A stretch of DNA of 64,000 bases from Pseudomonas taiwanensis DSM 21245 (GTDB lineage Bacteria > Pseudomonadota > Gammaproteobacteria > Pseudomonadales > Pseudomonadaceae), in assembly GCF_000425785.1 (NCBI RefSeq), contig NZ_AUEC01000027.1:1-64000 (forward strand). The letters are read 5' to 3'. Below are positions 9,324-17,800 of this stretch, one piece after another. A program made the translations under genes and the position numbers. The notes beneath the pieces are model-generated. The model saw nothing but the letters and a program-made list of their open reading frames with translations. It searched no databases and had not been told where the DNA came from. Numbering within the stretch: position 1 is the first letter of the stretch; each line of letters begins with the position of its first letter.

Positions 9324-11224
9324 GGGTGCTCTGCCGATTCGCTAGGGGGCGTGGCCAGGGGCAGGGCCAGCACGAAGGCAGTCCCGCCGCTGGCGGGGTG
9401 CTCGACGCTCAGGGTGCCCTTGGCGGCGGCGGCAAGGCTCGCCGACAGGGTCAACCCCAGGCCCAGGCCATGTTCGCCCGGTTTTGTGGTGAAGAAAGGT
9501 TCGAACAGGTGCTTGCGTGTTTCGGGGTCAATGCCATGGCCATTATCGCGTACTCGCAGCCGGTACTTGTCGTCCTGCAGTTCGCCTTCCAACCAGAGTT
9601 CCGGATGCGGTTGGCTGGCCATGGCATCAAGGGCGTTGCCGATCAGGTTGACCAGAATCTGCTCGAGACGGGTCTGGTCGATGGCCAACTGCTGGTCATC
9701 GAACTGGCTGTGCAGTCGCAGCTGGCAGCCGGCGATGCGGTTGCCCAGCACCTGCAGGCAGGCTTCCACGGCCTTGGCCAGCGAAGCCTGGCCGCGGTCG
9801 TCGCCACGGCGGGCGAACGAGCGCAGGCTGGCGGTGATGCGGCCCATGCGGTCGATCAGGTCGTTCATGGTACGCAAATTGGTGCTGGCGGTCTCCAGCG
9901 CACCGCGTTCGAGGAAGCGCACGGTATTGCCTGACAACGTGCGCAGTGCCGCCAGCGGCTGATTCAGTTCGTGGGCGATGCTGGTCGACATTTGCCCGAT
10001 GGCCGCCAGCTTGCCGGCCTGGACCAGTTCGTCCTGGGCATGGCGAAGCGTCTGTTCCGCGTGGCGACGTTCGCGGATCTGTCCTTTGAGCCGCTCGTTG
10101 CTGGCCCGCAGGTCGGCGGTACGGTCGGCGATGCGCCGCTCAAGCTGGCTGTTGGCCTCTTCCAGGGCTTCACGGGCAGCCAGACGGGTGGCGATCACCT
10201 TGCGCCGCTCGTTCCAGGCGATCCCCAGAATCGCCAGCAGGGCGAAAGCCACCGCCACCAGGACGCCTTGCACCATGGACTCACGGCGCAGGTCCTGCAG
10301 CGGGGTCAGCAGGGTGAAGTGCCAGGGCGTGTCGACCAGTCGGCGGGTCTGGGCCAGGTAGGCCACTTCGTGGACTTTGCCGTGGGCGGTTTCGCTGTTG
10401 GCCGGGAAGGTCAGTTTCTCCACGCCATCGGCCAGTGTTTCGCGGGCCAGGGGTTGCAGCTCGTTAAGCGGCCACCAGTAGTACTGCAGACTGCGCGCCA
10501 GGCGCTCCTTGATTTGTGGCGTCAGCGGACGAACCGACTTCAGCCGCCGGGCCGGATCGCTGGACAGGATGATGATGCCGTTCTCATCGCTGACGAAGGC
10601 TTCGAGTCGCGCGCGCTGCCAGCGCTCTTCGAGGGTATCCAGGCGCACCTTGATGACGGCCACGCCTATGATCTTGCCGTGCTCTTCCAGGCCATGGGCC
10701 AGGTAGTAGCCGGCTTCCCCAGTCGTGCTGCCGATGCCGTAGAAGCGCCCCGGTTCACCGCGCACGGCATCCTGGAAATACGCCCGGAACGACAGGTCTT
10801 CGCCGAGGAACGAATCGGCATCGCGCCAGTTGCTGGTAGCCTGCACCCGGCCATTGGTGTCGAGCACGAAGATCGCCCGGCTGCGGCTGCGTCGGTTCAG
10901 GCCTTCAAGGTATTCGTTGACGGTCTGACGGTATTCGCCATCCGGGTCGGTGAGCAGCTTCGAGACGCTGTCTTCCAGTTCGAGCAGGCTCGGTAGGTAG
11001 GTGTACTTGCTGATTTCGCTCTCTACTGTGCGCGCATGCAGTTCCAGCTGACGCTCGCCATTTTCGCTGAGGCTACGGATGCCGTTGCTCTCGCTGATCA
11101 GATAGCCAGCCAGGCCCAGGCCGATCATCAGCAGGATGACCAGGGGTGGCAGCAGCAGTTGGCGGATCAGGCGGGATTTCACGGCAGGCTTGGCAGGGAG
11201 AAGAAGCGAAGGATCGCATTTCAT
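9320..11224 (-). CDS. aauS: Sensor histidine kinase AauS
   Basis: A 634-residue DctB-type membrane sensor kinase. An N-terminal span (LLLPPLVILLMIGLGLAGYLI) leads to a large periplasmic sensing region (to about residue 305), a second span (GVLVAVAFALLAILGIAW), a coiled-coil linker (AREALEEANSQLERRIADR), the H-box SIAHELNQPLAAL with the phospho-His, and ATPase motifs (NLIGNALDA N-box, VRDNGHGI G1, GLGLGLTLS G2). It should sense acidic amino acids and phosphorylate AauR. The ATG at 11224 is preceded by AAGG; a GTG lies one codon upstream. It overlaps aauR by ATGA. Confidence 0.88.
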   Translation of the reverse strand: MKCDPSLLLPAKPAVKSRLIRQLLLPPLVILLMIGLGLAGYLISESNGIRSLSENGERQLELHARTVESEISKYTYLPSLLELEDSVSKLLTDPDGEYRQTVNEYLEGLNRRSRSRAIFVLDTNGRVQATSNWRDADSFLGEDLSFRAYFQDAVRGEPGRFYGIGSTTGEAGYYLAHGLEEHGKIIGVAVIKVRLDTLEERWQRARLEAFVSDENGIIILSSDPARRLKSVRPLTPQIKERLARSLQYYWWPLNELQPLARETLADGVEKLTFPANSETAHGKVHEVAYLAQTRRLVDTPWHFTLLTPLQDLRRESMVQGVLVAVAFALLAILGIAWNERRKVIATRLAAREALEEANSQLERRIADRTADLRASNERLKGQIRERRHAEQTLRHAQDELVQAGKLAAIGQMSTSIAHELNQPLAALRTLSGNTVRFLERGALETASTNLRTMNDLIDRMGRITASLRSFARRGDDRGQASLAKAVEACLQVLGNRIAGCQLRLHSQFDDQQLAIDQTRLEQILVNLIGNALDAMASQPHPELWLEGELQDDKYRLRVRDNGHGIDPETRKHLFEPFFTTKPGEHGLGLGLTLSASLAAAAKGTLSVEHPASGGTAFVLALPLATPPSESAEHP

Positions 11225-11296
11225 CACAGTGGCCTTGTCACGACCAGCACCCGCTGCCCGGAGGCAGCGGTGCAGGCCGGCTTGTTTGGCGCAGGA

Positions 11297-12031
11297 TCAG
11301 TGTTGCAGGATCTTGCTGAGGAAGTGCTGAGTCCGTTCGTGGCGGGCGCCTGGGTCGCCGAAGAAGTCTTCCTTCTGGCAGTCCTCGATGATGCTGCCCT
11401 TGTCCATGAAGATCACCCGGTTGGCTACCTTGCGAGCGAAGCCCATTTCGTGGGTGACGCACATCATGGTCATGCCTTCGTGAGCCAGTTCGACCATGAC
11501 GTCGAGCACTTCGTTGACCATTTCAGGGTCCAGTGCCGAGGTCGGTTCGTCGAACAGCATGACGATCGGGTCCATCGACAGCGCACGGGCGATCGCCACA
11601 CGCTGCTGCTGGCCACCGGACAACTGGCCAGGGTGCTTCTTGGCGTGTGCGCCCAGACCTACTCGGTCGAGCAGCGCCAGGCCTTTCTTGGTGGCTTCGG
11701 CTTCGCTGCGGCCAAGCACCTTGCGCTGGGCGATGGTCAGGTTCTCGGTGATGGTCAGATGCGGGAACAGCTCGAAGTGCTGGAACACCATGCCCACCCG
11801 CGAGCGCAGTTTCGGCAGGTTGGTTTTCGGGTCGGCGATGGAGGTGCCGTCGACCACGATGTCTCCTTTCTGGAACGGCTCAAGGGCGTTGACGCACTTG
11901 ATCAGGGTGGATTTGCCCGAGCCCGACGGGCCGCAGACCACCACCACTTCACCTTTCTTGACCTCGGTGCTGCAGTCGGTCAGCACCTGGAAGTCCCCGT
12001 ACCACTTGTTGACGTTCTTGATGGAAATCAT
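11297..12031 (-). CDS. aatP: Acidic amino acid ABC transporter ATPase AatP
   Basis: A 244-residue polar amino acid ABC ATPase of the GltL/GlnQ class: Walker [11 protein letters not shown]-loop [11 protein letters not shown], signature LSGGQQQR, Walker [15 protein letters not shown] and switch His in CVTHEMGF. It powers the AatQM permease. The frame extends 12 codons further, but the ATG at 12031 ([12 protein letters not shown]) is the family start and overlaps the aatM stop as ATGA. It is the last gene of aatJ-aatQ-aatM-aatP, 73 bases ahead of aauS. Confidence 0.93.
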   Translation of the reverse strand: MISIKNVNKWYGDFQVLTDCSTEVKKGEVVVVCGPSGSGKSTLIKCVNALEPFQKGDIVVDGTSIADPKTNLPKLRSRVGMVFQHFELFPHLTITENLTIAQRKVLGRSEAEATKKGLALLDRVGLGAHAKKHPGQLSGGQQQRVAIARALSMDPIVMLFDEPTSALDPEMVNEVLDVMVELAHEGMTMMCVTHEMGFARKVANRVIFMDKGSIIEDCQKEDFFGDPGARHERTQHFLSKILQH

Positions 12032-12699
12032 ACGGTGATCCTTTTTTGCAGGCGCTTGACCAGCCACGAAGCGGAGAAGCTGATGAGGAAGTACACGACA
12101 CCGGCGAAGATCAGGAACTCATGGGAGCGCCCGATGATGTCGCCGTTGGAGCGTGCCGAGTTGAGGAAGTCGACCAGACCCACGGTGTACACAAGCGAGG
12201 TGTCCTGGAACAGGATGATGCTCTGTTGCAGCAGCAGCGGGGTCATCTTGCGAAACGCCTGGGGCAGGATGATCAGGCGCATGGTCTGGCCATAGGTCAT
12301 GCCCAATGCTTGCGCGGCGCCCATCTGGCCCTTGGAGATCGACTGCACGCCGGCCCGCACGATCTCGCAGAAATAGGCGGCCTCGAACATCATGAACGCG
12401 ACCACGCAGGAGGTGAAGGCACCCACCGGGGTGTCCTCGCCGGTGATCCAGCGCAGCACGAACGGTACCGCCAGGTAGAACCAGGTGATCACCAGCAGCA
12501 GCGGGATCGAGCGGAAGTAGTTGACGTAGGCGCCAGCCAGGTTCGAGAGCAGCTTGTTCGACGACAGGCGCATCAAGGCCAGGATGGTACCGAGCACGAT
12601 ACCGCCGACCACGCCCATGACCATCAGCTTGAGGGTCATCAGCATGCCTTCCCAGAGGGCAGGCAGGGCCGGGATGATTTCGCTGAAATCCATGTCCAT
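12028..12699 (-). CDS. aatM: Acidic amino acid ABC permease AatM
   Basis: A 223-residue inner-membrane permease of the HisM/GltK class. The EAA loop is [20 protein letters not shown] followed by [20 protein letters not shown], with multiple hydrophobic spans. It should form a heterodimeric channel with AatQ. Its ATG at 12699 directly follows the aatQ stop codon (no gap), which suggests translational coupling. Confidence 0.92.
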   Translation of the reverse strand: MDMDFSEIIPALPALWEGMLMTLKLMVMGVVGGIVLGTILALMRLSSNKLLSNLAGAYVNYFRSIPLLLVITWFYLAVPFVLRWITGEDTPVGAFTSCVVAFMMFEAAYFCEIVRAGVQSISKGQMGAAQALGMTYGQTMRLIILPQAFRKMTPLLLQQSIILFQDTSLVYTVGLVDFLNSARSNGDIIGRSHEFLIFAGVVYFLISFSASWLVKRLQKRITV

Positions 12700-13446
12700 T
12701 TACTTGCCTCCCACGGAAATCAGGCCAGGCACCGCGACTTTCTTCTCGACCATGCGCATCAGCAGCATCAAGCCCATGTTCAAGGTGAAGTAGATCAGGG
12801 TGGCCAGGGTGAACGCCTCGAACAGGTTGGCGGAAAACTCGGCGGTCTGCTTGGTCTGCGCCAGCAGCTCCATCAGGCCGATCAGCGATGCCACCGACGA
12901 GTTCTTGAATACGTTGAGGAACTCGGAGGTGAGCGGCGGAATGATGATCCGGTAAGCCTGGGGCAGCAGCACGTTGTTGTAGATCTGCGGCAGGCTGAAG
13001 CCCATGGCGCGAGCGGCGGCCTCCTGGCCACGCGGCAGCGCCTGGATGCCGGTACGTACCTGCTCGCAGACACGCGCGGCGGTGAACAGGCCCAGGCAGA
13101 TGACCACGCTGATCAGCGCCGAAGTGGTCGGGTTGAGGTCTTGCTTGAACCATTCCTGCAGGCCTTCAGGCAGCAGATCCGGTACCAGGAAGTACCAGAT
13201 GAACAGCTGCACCAGCAGCGGCACGTTGCGGAACAGCTCCACATAGGCGGTGGCGATGCCGGATACCAGGCGGTTCGGCACGGTACGCATGACGCCGAGC
13301 ACCGAGCCCAGCAGCAATGCGATGATCCAGGCGGAGATGGCGATGGCGATGGTCCAGCCCAGGCCGGTGATGTACCAGTCCAGATAGGTTTCGCTGCCCA
13401 CGCCGGTGGACTTGAAGAATACGCCCCAGTCCCAGTTGTAATTCAT
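12700..13446 (-). CDS. aatQ: Acidic amino acid ABC permease AatQ
   Basis: A 248-residue permease of the GltJ class, partner of AatM. It shows the N-terminal segment MNYNWDWGVFF typical of glutamate/aspartate permeases, a first span GWTIAIAISAWIIALLLGSVLG, and an EAA loop (QVRTGIQALPRGQEAAARAMG with LPQAYRIIIPPL). The start is the ATG at 13446. It is separated from aatJ by 132 bases holding two hairpins, an arrangement often seen where the binding protein must be made in excess over the permease. Confidence 0.92.
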   Translation of the reverse strand: MNYNWDWGVFFKSTGVGSETYLDWYITGLGWTIAIAISAWIIALLLGSVLGVMRTVPNRLVSGIATAYVELFRNVPLLVQLFIWYFLVPDLLPEGLQEWFKQDLNPTTSALISVVICLGLFTAARVCEQVRTGIQALPRGQEAAARAMGFSLPQIYNNVLLPQAYRIIIPPLTSEFLNVFKNSSVASLIGLMELLAQTKQTAEFSANLFEAFTLATLIYFTLNMGLMLLMRMVEKKVAVPGLISVGGK

Positions 13447-13488
13447 CGGGATTTCCCCTCAGACGGTTGTTTCACGGGCACCTTCGAG

Positions 13489-13517
13489 CATCCAAGGGCG
13501 TTGAACGCCCTCGGATG
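13489..13517 (-). promoter_or_regulatory. Hairpin in the aatJ-aatQ spacer, proximal to aatQ
   Basis: CATCC-A-AGGGCGTT pairs with AACGCCCT-C-GGATG around a very short loop, a near-perfect inverted repeat. It lies just upstream of aatQ. Together with the hairpin at 13537-13568 it could act as a partial terminator or an RNA processing/stability element lowering permease expression relative to aatJ (inference). Confidence 0.6.
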
Positions 13518-13536
13518 AAAGGGTAGACACTTAACG

Positions 13537-13568
13537 GTGGCCCGCACGGCAAAAGTGCGGCGGGCCAC
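13537..13568 (-). promoter_or_regulatory. Hairpin immediately after aatJ
   Basis: GTGGCCCGC pairs with GCGGGCCAC around a loop containing AAAA, 10 bases beyond the aatJ stop. There is no long T-tract on the minus strand, so partial termination or 3' end protection is more likely than full termination. Confidence 0.65.
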
Positions 13569-13578
13569 TAACCGGGGA

Positions 13579-14496
13579 TCAGGACTTCTTCTCGTCCGCC
13601 GCCTTGTCGGTCGGCTCGGCGATCAGTTTCTTCAGCTCGTCGCTCATCGGGAACTGCAGGTTCAGGCCTTTTGGCGGGATCGGCTGCTGGAACCACTTGT
13701 CGTAGCTCTTGTTGACTTCGCCCGACTTGAAGTAAGCCACGATGGCATCGTCGACCGCTTTCTTGAACGCGGCGTCATCCTTGCGCACCATGCAGCCGTA
13801 GATTTCGAACGACTGTGGCGTGCCGGTGATGACCCAGTCGGTCGGCTTGCGAGCCTTGGCCATTTCACCGGCCAGCAGAGCGTCGTCCATCATGAAGGCC
13901 ACGGCGCGGCCGCTTTCGAGCATGTTGAAGGCTTCACCGTGGTCCTTGGCGGAAATCACGTTCATCTTCATCTGCTTGTCGGCGTTCATCGCCTTGAGGA
14001 GGCGTTCGGAGGTAGTACCGGCGGTGGTCACCACGTTCTTGCCGGCCAGGTCAGGGAAGTCCTTGTATGCCGGTTGACCGTCCTTGACCTTGGTCAGAAG
14101 GCGAGTGCCGACTTCGAAGATGCCCACCGAGAAGCCAACTTGCTGCTGGCGCTCGACGTTGTTGGTGGTGGAGCCGCACTCCAGGTCGACGGTGCCGTTC
14201 TGCACCAGCGGGATACGGGTTTGGGAAGTGACGAGGTTGTAGCGGACCTTGATGTCGGTGCCCAGCTGTTTTTTCAGGGCCTCGACGACAGCCAGTTGGA
14301 TGTCGTGGGAGTAACCCACGGGTTCCGGCTTGCCAGCCAGGTAGGAAAACGGAATCGACGAGTCGCGGTGACCCAGGGTGATGGTGCCCGAGTCCTTGAT
14401 CTTCTTCAGGGTGCCGGTCAGCTCCTCGGCCATGACAGGCGAAGCGATGACTGCAGCCGCGATGGCGGCGCCCAGCAATTGACGAACGATACGCAT
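13579..14496 (-). CDS. aatJ: Acidic amino acid periplasmic binding protein AatJ
   Basis: A 305-residue solute-binding protein for glutamate/aspartate (GltI class). A signal peptide (MRIVRQLLGAAIAAAVIA, cleavage after SPVMA) is followed by EELTGTLKKIKDSGTITLGH and the SBP family 3 fold with the NNVERQQQVGFS segment. The track begins at a TTG one codon upstream; the ATG at 14496 with GAGGAAAA eight bases ahead is the likely start. It is the first gene of the aat operon and is preceded by a sigma-54 promoter and two AauR-like boxes. It delivers substrate to AatQMP. Confidence 0.93.
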   Translation of the reverse strand: MRIVRQLLGAAIAAAVIASPVMAEELTGTLKKIKDSGTITLGHRDSSIPFSYLAGKPEPVGYSHDIQLAVVEALKKQLGTDIKVRYNLVTSQTRIPLVQNGTVDLECGSTTNNVERQQQVGFSVGIFEVGTRLLTKVKDGQPAYKDFPDLAGKNVVTTAGTTSERLLKAMNADKQMKMNVISAKDHGEAFNMLESGRAVAFMMDDALLAGEMAKARKPTDWVITGTPQSFEIYGCMVRKDDAAFKKAVDDAIVAYFKSGEVNKSYDKWFQQPIPPKGLNLQFPMSDELKKLIAEPTDKAADEKKS

Positions 14497-14600
14497 CAAA
14501 TTTTCCTCGACGTGTTTGTTTTTTTTATGGAGCCGTTGGCGGACTCTTCGTTCAACGAATACATCATCAAGTTGGTGTGCATTCGGCTACCAAGTGTAGA

Positions 14601-14615
14601 GCATGACTCGTGCCA
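14601..14615 (-). promoter_or_regulatory. Sigma-54 -24/-12 promoter for aatJ
   Basis: The minus strand reads TGGCACGAGTCATGC, matching the sigma-54 consensus TGGCACG-N4-TTGC with GG and GC in the exact -24 and -12 spacing and a single T-to-A difference. It lies 105 bases upstream of the aatJ start. Dependence on sigma-54 fits AauR being an NtrC-type activator. Confidence 0.8.
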
Positions 14616-14691
14616 AGCTGTTGTTCTTGTGTACAAGCCCCGAAAATTCAAGCCATTGCACGTTTCGGGGCCTGTTGCAGGAACGCCAATG

Positions 14692-14705
14692 TACGGACTT
14701 CCGAA
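14692..14705. promoter_or_regulatory. AauR-type inverted repeat, proximal site
   Basis: TACGG-ACTT-CCGAA matches the reported AauR motif TTCGG-N4-CCGAA with one mismatch. Its centre is about 83 bases upstream of the aatJ -24 element and 31 bp (three helical turns) from the second site. Confidence 0.7.
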
Positions 14706-14722
14706 CGCGCGGCGAATTAGTG

Positions 14723-14736
14723 TTCGGTAATCCGAA
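14723..14736. promoter_or_regulatory. AauR-type inverted repeat, distal site
   Basis: TTCGG-TAAT-CCGAA is an exact match to the TTCGG-N4-CCGAA inverted repeat that I recall as the AauR binding motif in P. putida. It lies about 115 bases upstream of the aatJ -24 element. The 332-base gap 14500-14831 therefore holds the aat control region on the left and, close to 14832, the leader of the LRR gene. Confidence 0.82.
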
Positions 14737-14831
14737 CGTGCGTTTAGCCTCAGGTGACTAGAACTAACTAATTAACACCTTGGGTATGACGGACGGGGGT
14801 TTCTTGTTTCCTTTTAACCGAGGAAGCAGAC

Positions 14832-17800
14832 ATGACCCCCTTGATAGAAGATGAAGGAGCGTCCCACTCCATCGATACCCTGATTGCCGCGCAGTTGCCG
14901 GCCTGGGCGAAGAATGCCTCCGTCGAGGCGCTGCGATCCCTGCGAGCGGCCTTGATCAGTGAGCAGCATAGCGCCGAACAGGTCAGGCTGTTGTTGGGCC
15001 GTGTTCCTGACCTGGCGGATTTCTGCGCGCCCCTGCTGGAGAAGGCCATTCTCAGGAAGCATGGCGTGCGGGTTAACGCCAGAACCGCGAAACTGTCCAC
15101 GGTCGTACGCAAGACGGTGGCTTTCGTATTTCCCCACGTTCCGGTGGAAAGGGTCGTAAGGATGGGCTCGCTGCCTTTACTGGCTGCGGCGCTGCATAAT
15201 TTTGCCGAGGACGAATTGCAGCACCGGTCTCGCATTCGACGAAGGCTGGAAACTCACACTGGCGCTGCGTTGCCTATTTCGTTCGTGCAGTTCGCCAGGC
15301 TGTGCCGTGAGCTGGATCTGGGCGGTCGCTATCAAGCTGCCCTGCGTGAGCTGCTGTTGCCCGCGGATGCTGAAGGTGATGCTTCGGGGCAAGCTCGACA
15401 GGCGGTTGAGCGTGTGCTGGAAGAGGCCCAGCGGACAGCCATGGAAGCAGCCGTGCGGCTTGCCACCCTCCAGGGGCAGCTCGACGAGCGCAGCTATCTG
15501 CAGATGCTCAGGGTGTTTTCGCCCAAGGCAATCGTACCGGCCGATACCCGCGTGCTCGTGATGCGTCAGCTGCTGTTGCTAGGCAAACGGGTACGAGGTG
15601 TGGTCGTCGTCGAAGCGCGGGATAGCGACGGCGGCGCCCTGAGAAACCTCATCGTCTGGGTACCGGGCGATCCTGTCAGGGCTGTGCAGTCATGCCGAAA
15701 CTGGGAAGCGGTATACCAGCTCTTTGGACTGCGCTTGCGCGAGTCGAGCTATGCGCAGTTTTTCATGCGATTCATCACGGAACGCGATCGCATGGTGTTC
15801 TCGGCGAGCCTACGCCGTCTGCATGCCGATACCGCAAAAGGTGTCGCGCTGCAGTTGGATGGCCGGAACCTGCCAATCGACCAGCCCATCTTTGCCTATC
15901 TACGCGCCCAGCGCATCGAAAAGATTCTCGACGATGCCAGAGTCCTCGCGGTTCCCACCGGCGATGAAGACGCCGCGACGCGAAGCGCTCGGCTGGCCGC
16001 CTACGAGAGTACCGGCCTGACCCTTCTGGGTCTGGCTGGCCTGTTCGTACCGGTGCTGGGAGAGGTCATGCTGGGCGTTGCGGCTGTACAGATGGCCGAT
16101 GAAGTGTACGAAGGCTACCAGGACTGGAAGTTGGGTGACCGTGAAGCGGCCATGGGGCATCTGTTCGCAGTGGCGGAAAACCTGGTGGTCGGCGCAGCGA
16201 TTGGTGTTGGCGTCTCGGCAGCGGCTCAGGTGGTCAAACGCGTGGCTTTCGTCGATGAATTGGTGCCGGTCTGGTCGGGTGCCAAGCGCCTGAAACTCTG
16301 CTCGGGCGACATGCAGCCCTACCGGGTCGAGGCAAAGCAAGCGCACCTCGCCGGTCAGCCACCGGAGCCGTTGCCCTGGCCAGAGCACGCCTTTGAACTT
16401 GCGCATGCCGAGGATAAACAGGGTCTGGTGATCAAGCATCCGACGCGTGCCAGCGCCTATCGGCCGCAGATCGAACGCAATGGCAGTGGGGGCTGGCGCC
16501 ATTCCCTGGAGCAGCCTCAGGAATGGGCCGGTGAAGTGCACCTGTTGCGAAGGTTGGCCGCTAACTTCATCGACTTGAGCGACGAACAAGCAAGGGCGCT
16601 GATCGACTGCACCGGCTTCGATGAGGCGCAGCTGCGCCGCTTGCATGTGGAAAACGCGCCTGCACCTGCGCGGCTTCAGGATGCGCTGGAACGCCACCGG
16701 TTGCACACCTTGTATCCGAAGGTGGCGGACGAAGTGTTCGAGTTACTGATTGCCCAGGCCCAGGACGCAGAGGAGGTGGAGGACCGGGTATTGCGTCGAG
16801 ACTTTCCCGGGTTGTCGGTGCGAGGCGCGAAGGAAATTCGCCGGCAAGCCGATGGACAGGATCTGGAGCAGCTTGCATCGACCGGGCGTGTGCCTTTGGC
16901 CGTGGCGGAAAGGGTACGCTGGTTCATCCGCGACAGCCGCCTTGATCGAGCCTGTGCCGGGCTCCGACAACCCCAGGCCCTCAACGCCGACAGCGAAAAA
17001 CTGGCGCTTGGCTTGGTCCATGAACTGGCGCCATGGCCTGCGTCGCTCCGTGTCGAGTTGCGGGCATTCTTTTCCGAAGGACCACTGCTGAGCCACGTGG
17101 GTGCCGATACGGCAGAGGACGTCATCAGCATCATCAGCGACGAAAACGGTTACAGCGTGCAGGATCGGTCCCTCCATCCGCACGTTGCCGGATCAAGCAC
17201 CGACAGCTTCATGCACGCATTGTTGCTGAGCATGGATGAAAGCCAGAAAAGCGTGTTGGGCGATGCCTCGCTCAACGAACAGCAACTGGTCGACATTCTG
17301 GCAGGCTGCGCCCGGGAGCGCCGCGACCTGGCTGCCAAGCTCATCGGGCTGGCGGATATCAGTGCCGGAGTCAGGCCGCCCGTTCGCTTCGCCGACGGTC
17401 GCCTCGGCTACCCGCTCAGCGGTCGCGGTGGGAGTCGCGGCCAGGCCAGCAGGCGCGGCATTAGGCAGATATTTCCGACCATCGACGACGTGGAGTTGCA
17501 GCAATACCTGCTGGGTCTGATTTCCGATGGCGTCGACCCCTGGACCCACTATCAGTCGTTGCACGGCCAGTGGACGGCTCTGCGCCAGGCGCTGGTCAAT
17601 TGGCGAGCCGAGTATGGTTCGATGCTCGACTTGTTGCGACGCAGCAGGGTGGCCAACACGATTCGGCGCTGCTGGCGTCGTAAACTGGGGCGGCGAGGCG
17701 ATGGTACTTATGCATTGGAAGTCCGGGGCGAGCGGTTGAGCGAGTTGCCTGAATTGCCCCTTGGGATCATGTTCGAGCATGTTTCACGCCTGGCGCTGCG

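Noticed and set aside
12046..13518. 490-residue plus-strand ORF opposite aatM/aatQ
   Set aside because: It is a His/Gln/Asp-rich antisense shadow of permease genes with full family motifs, with no ribosome binding site or recognisable domain.
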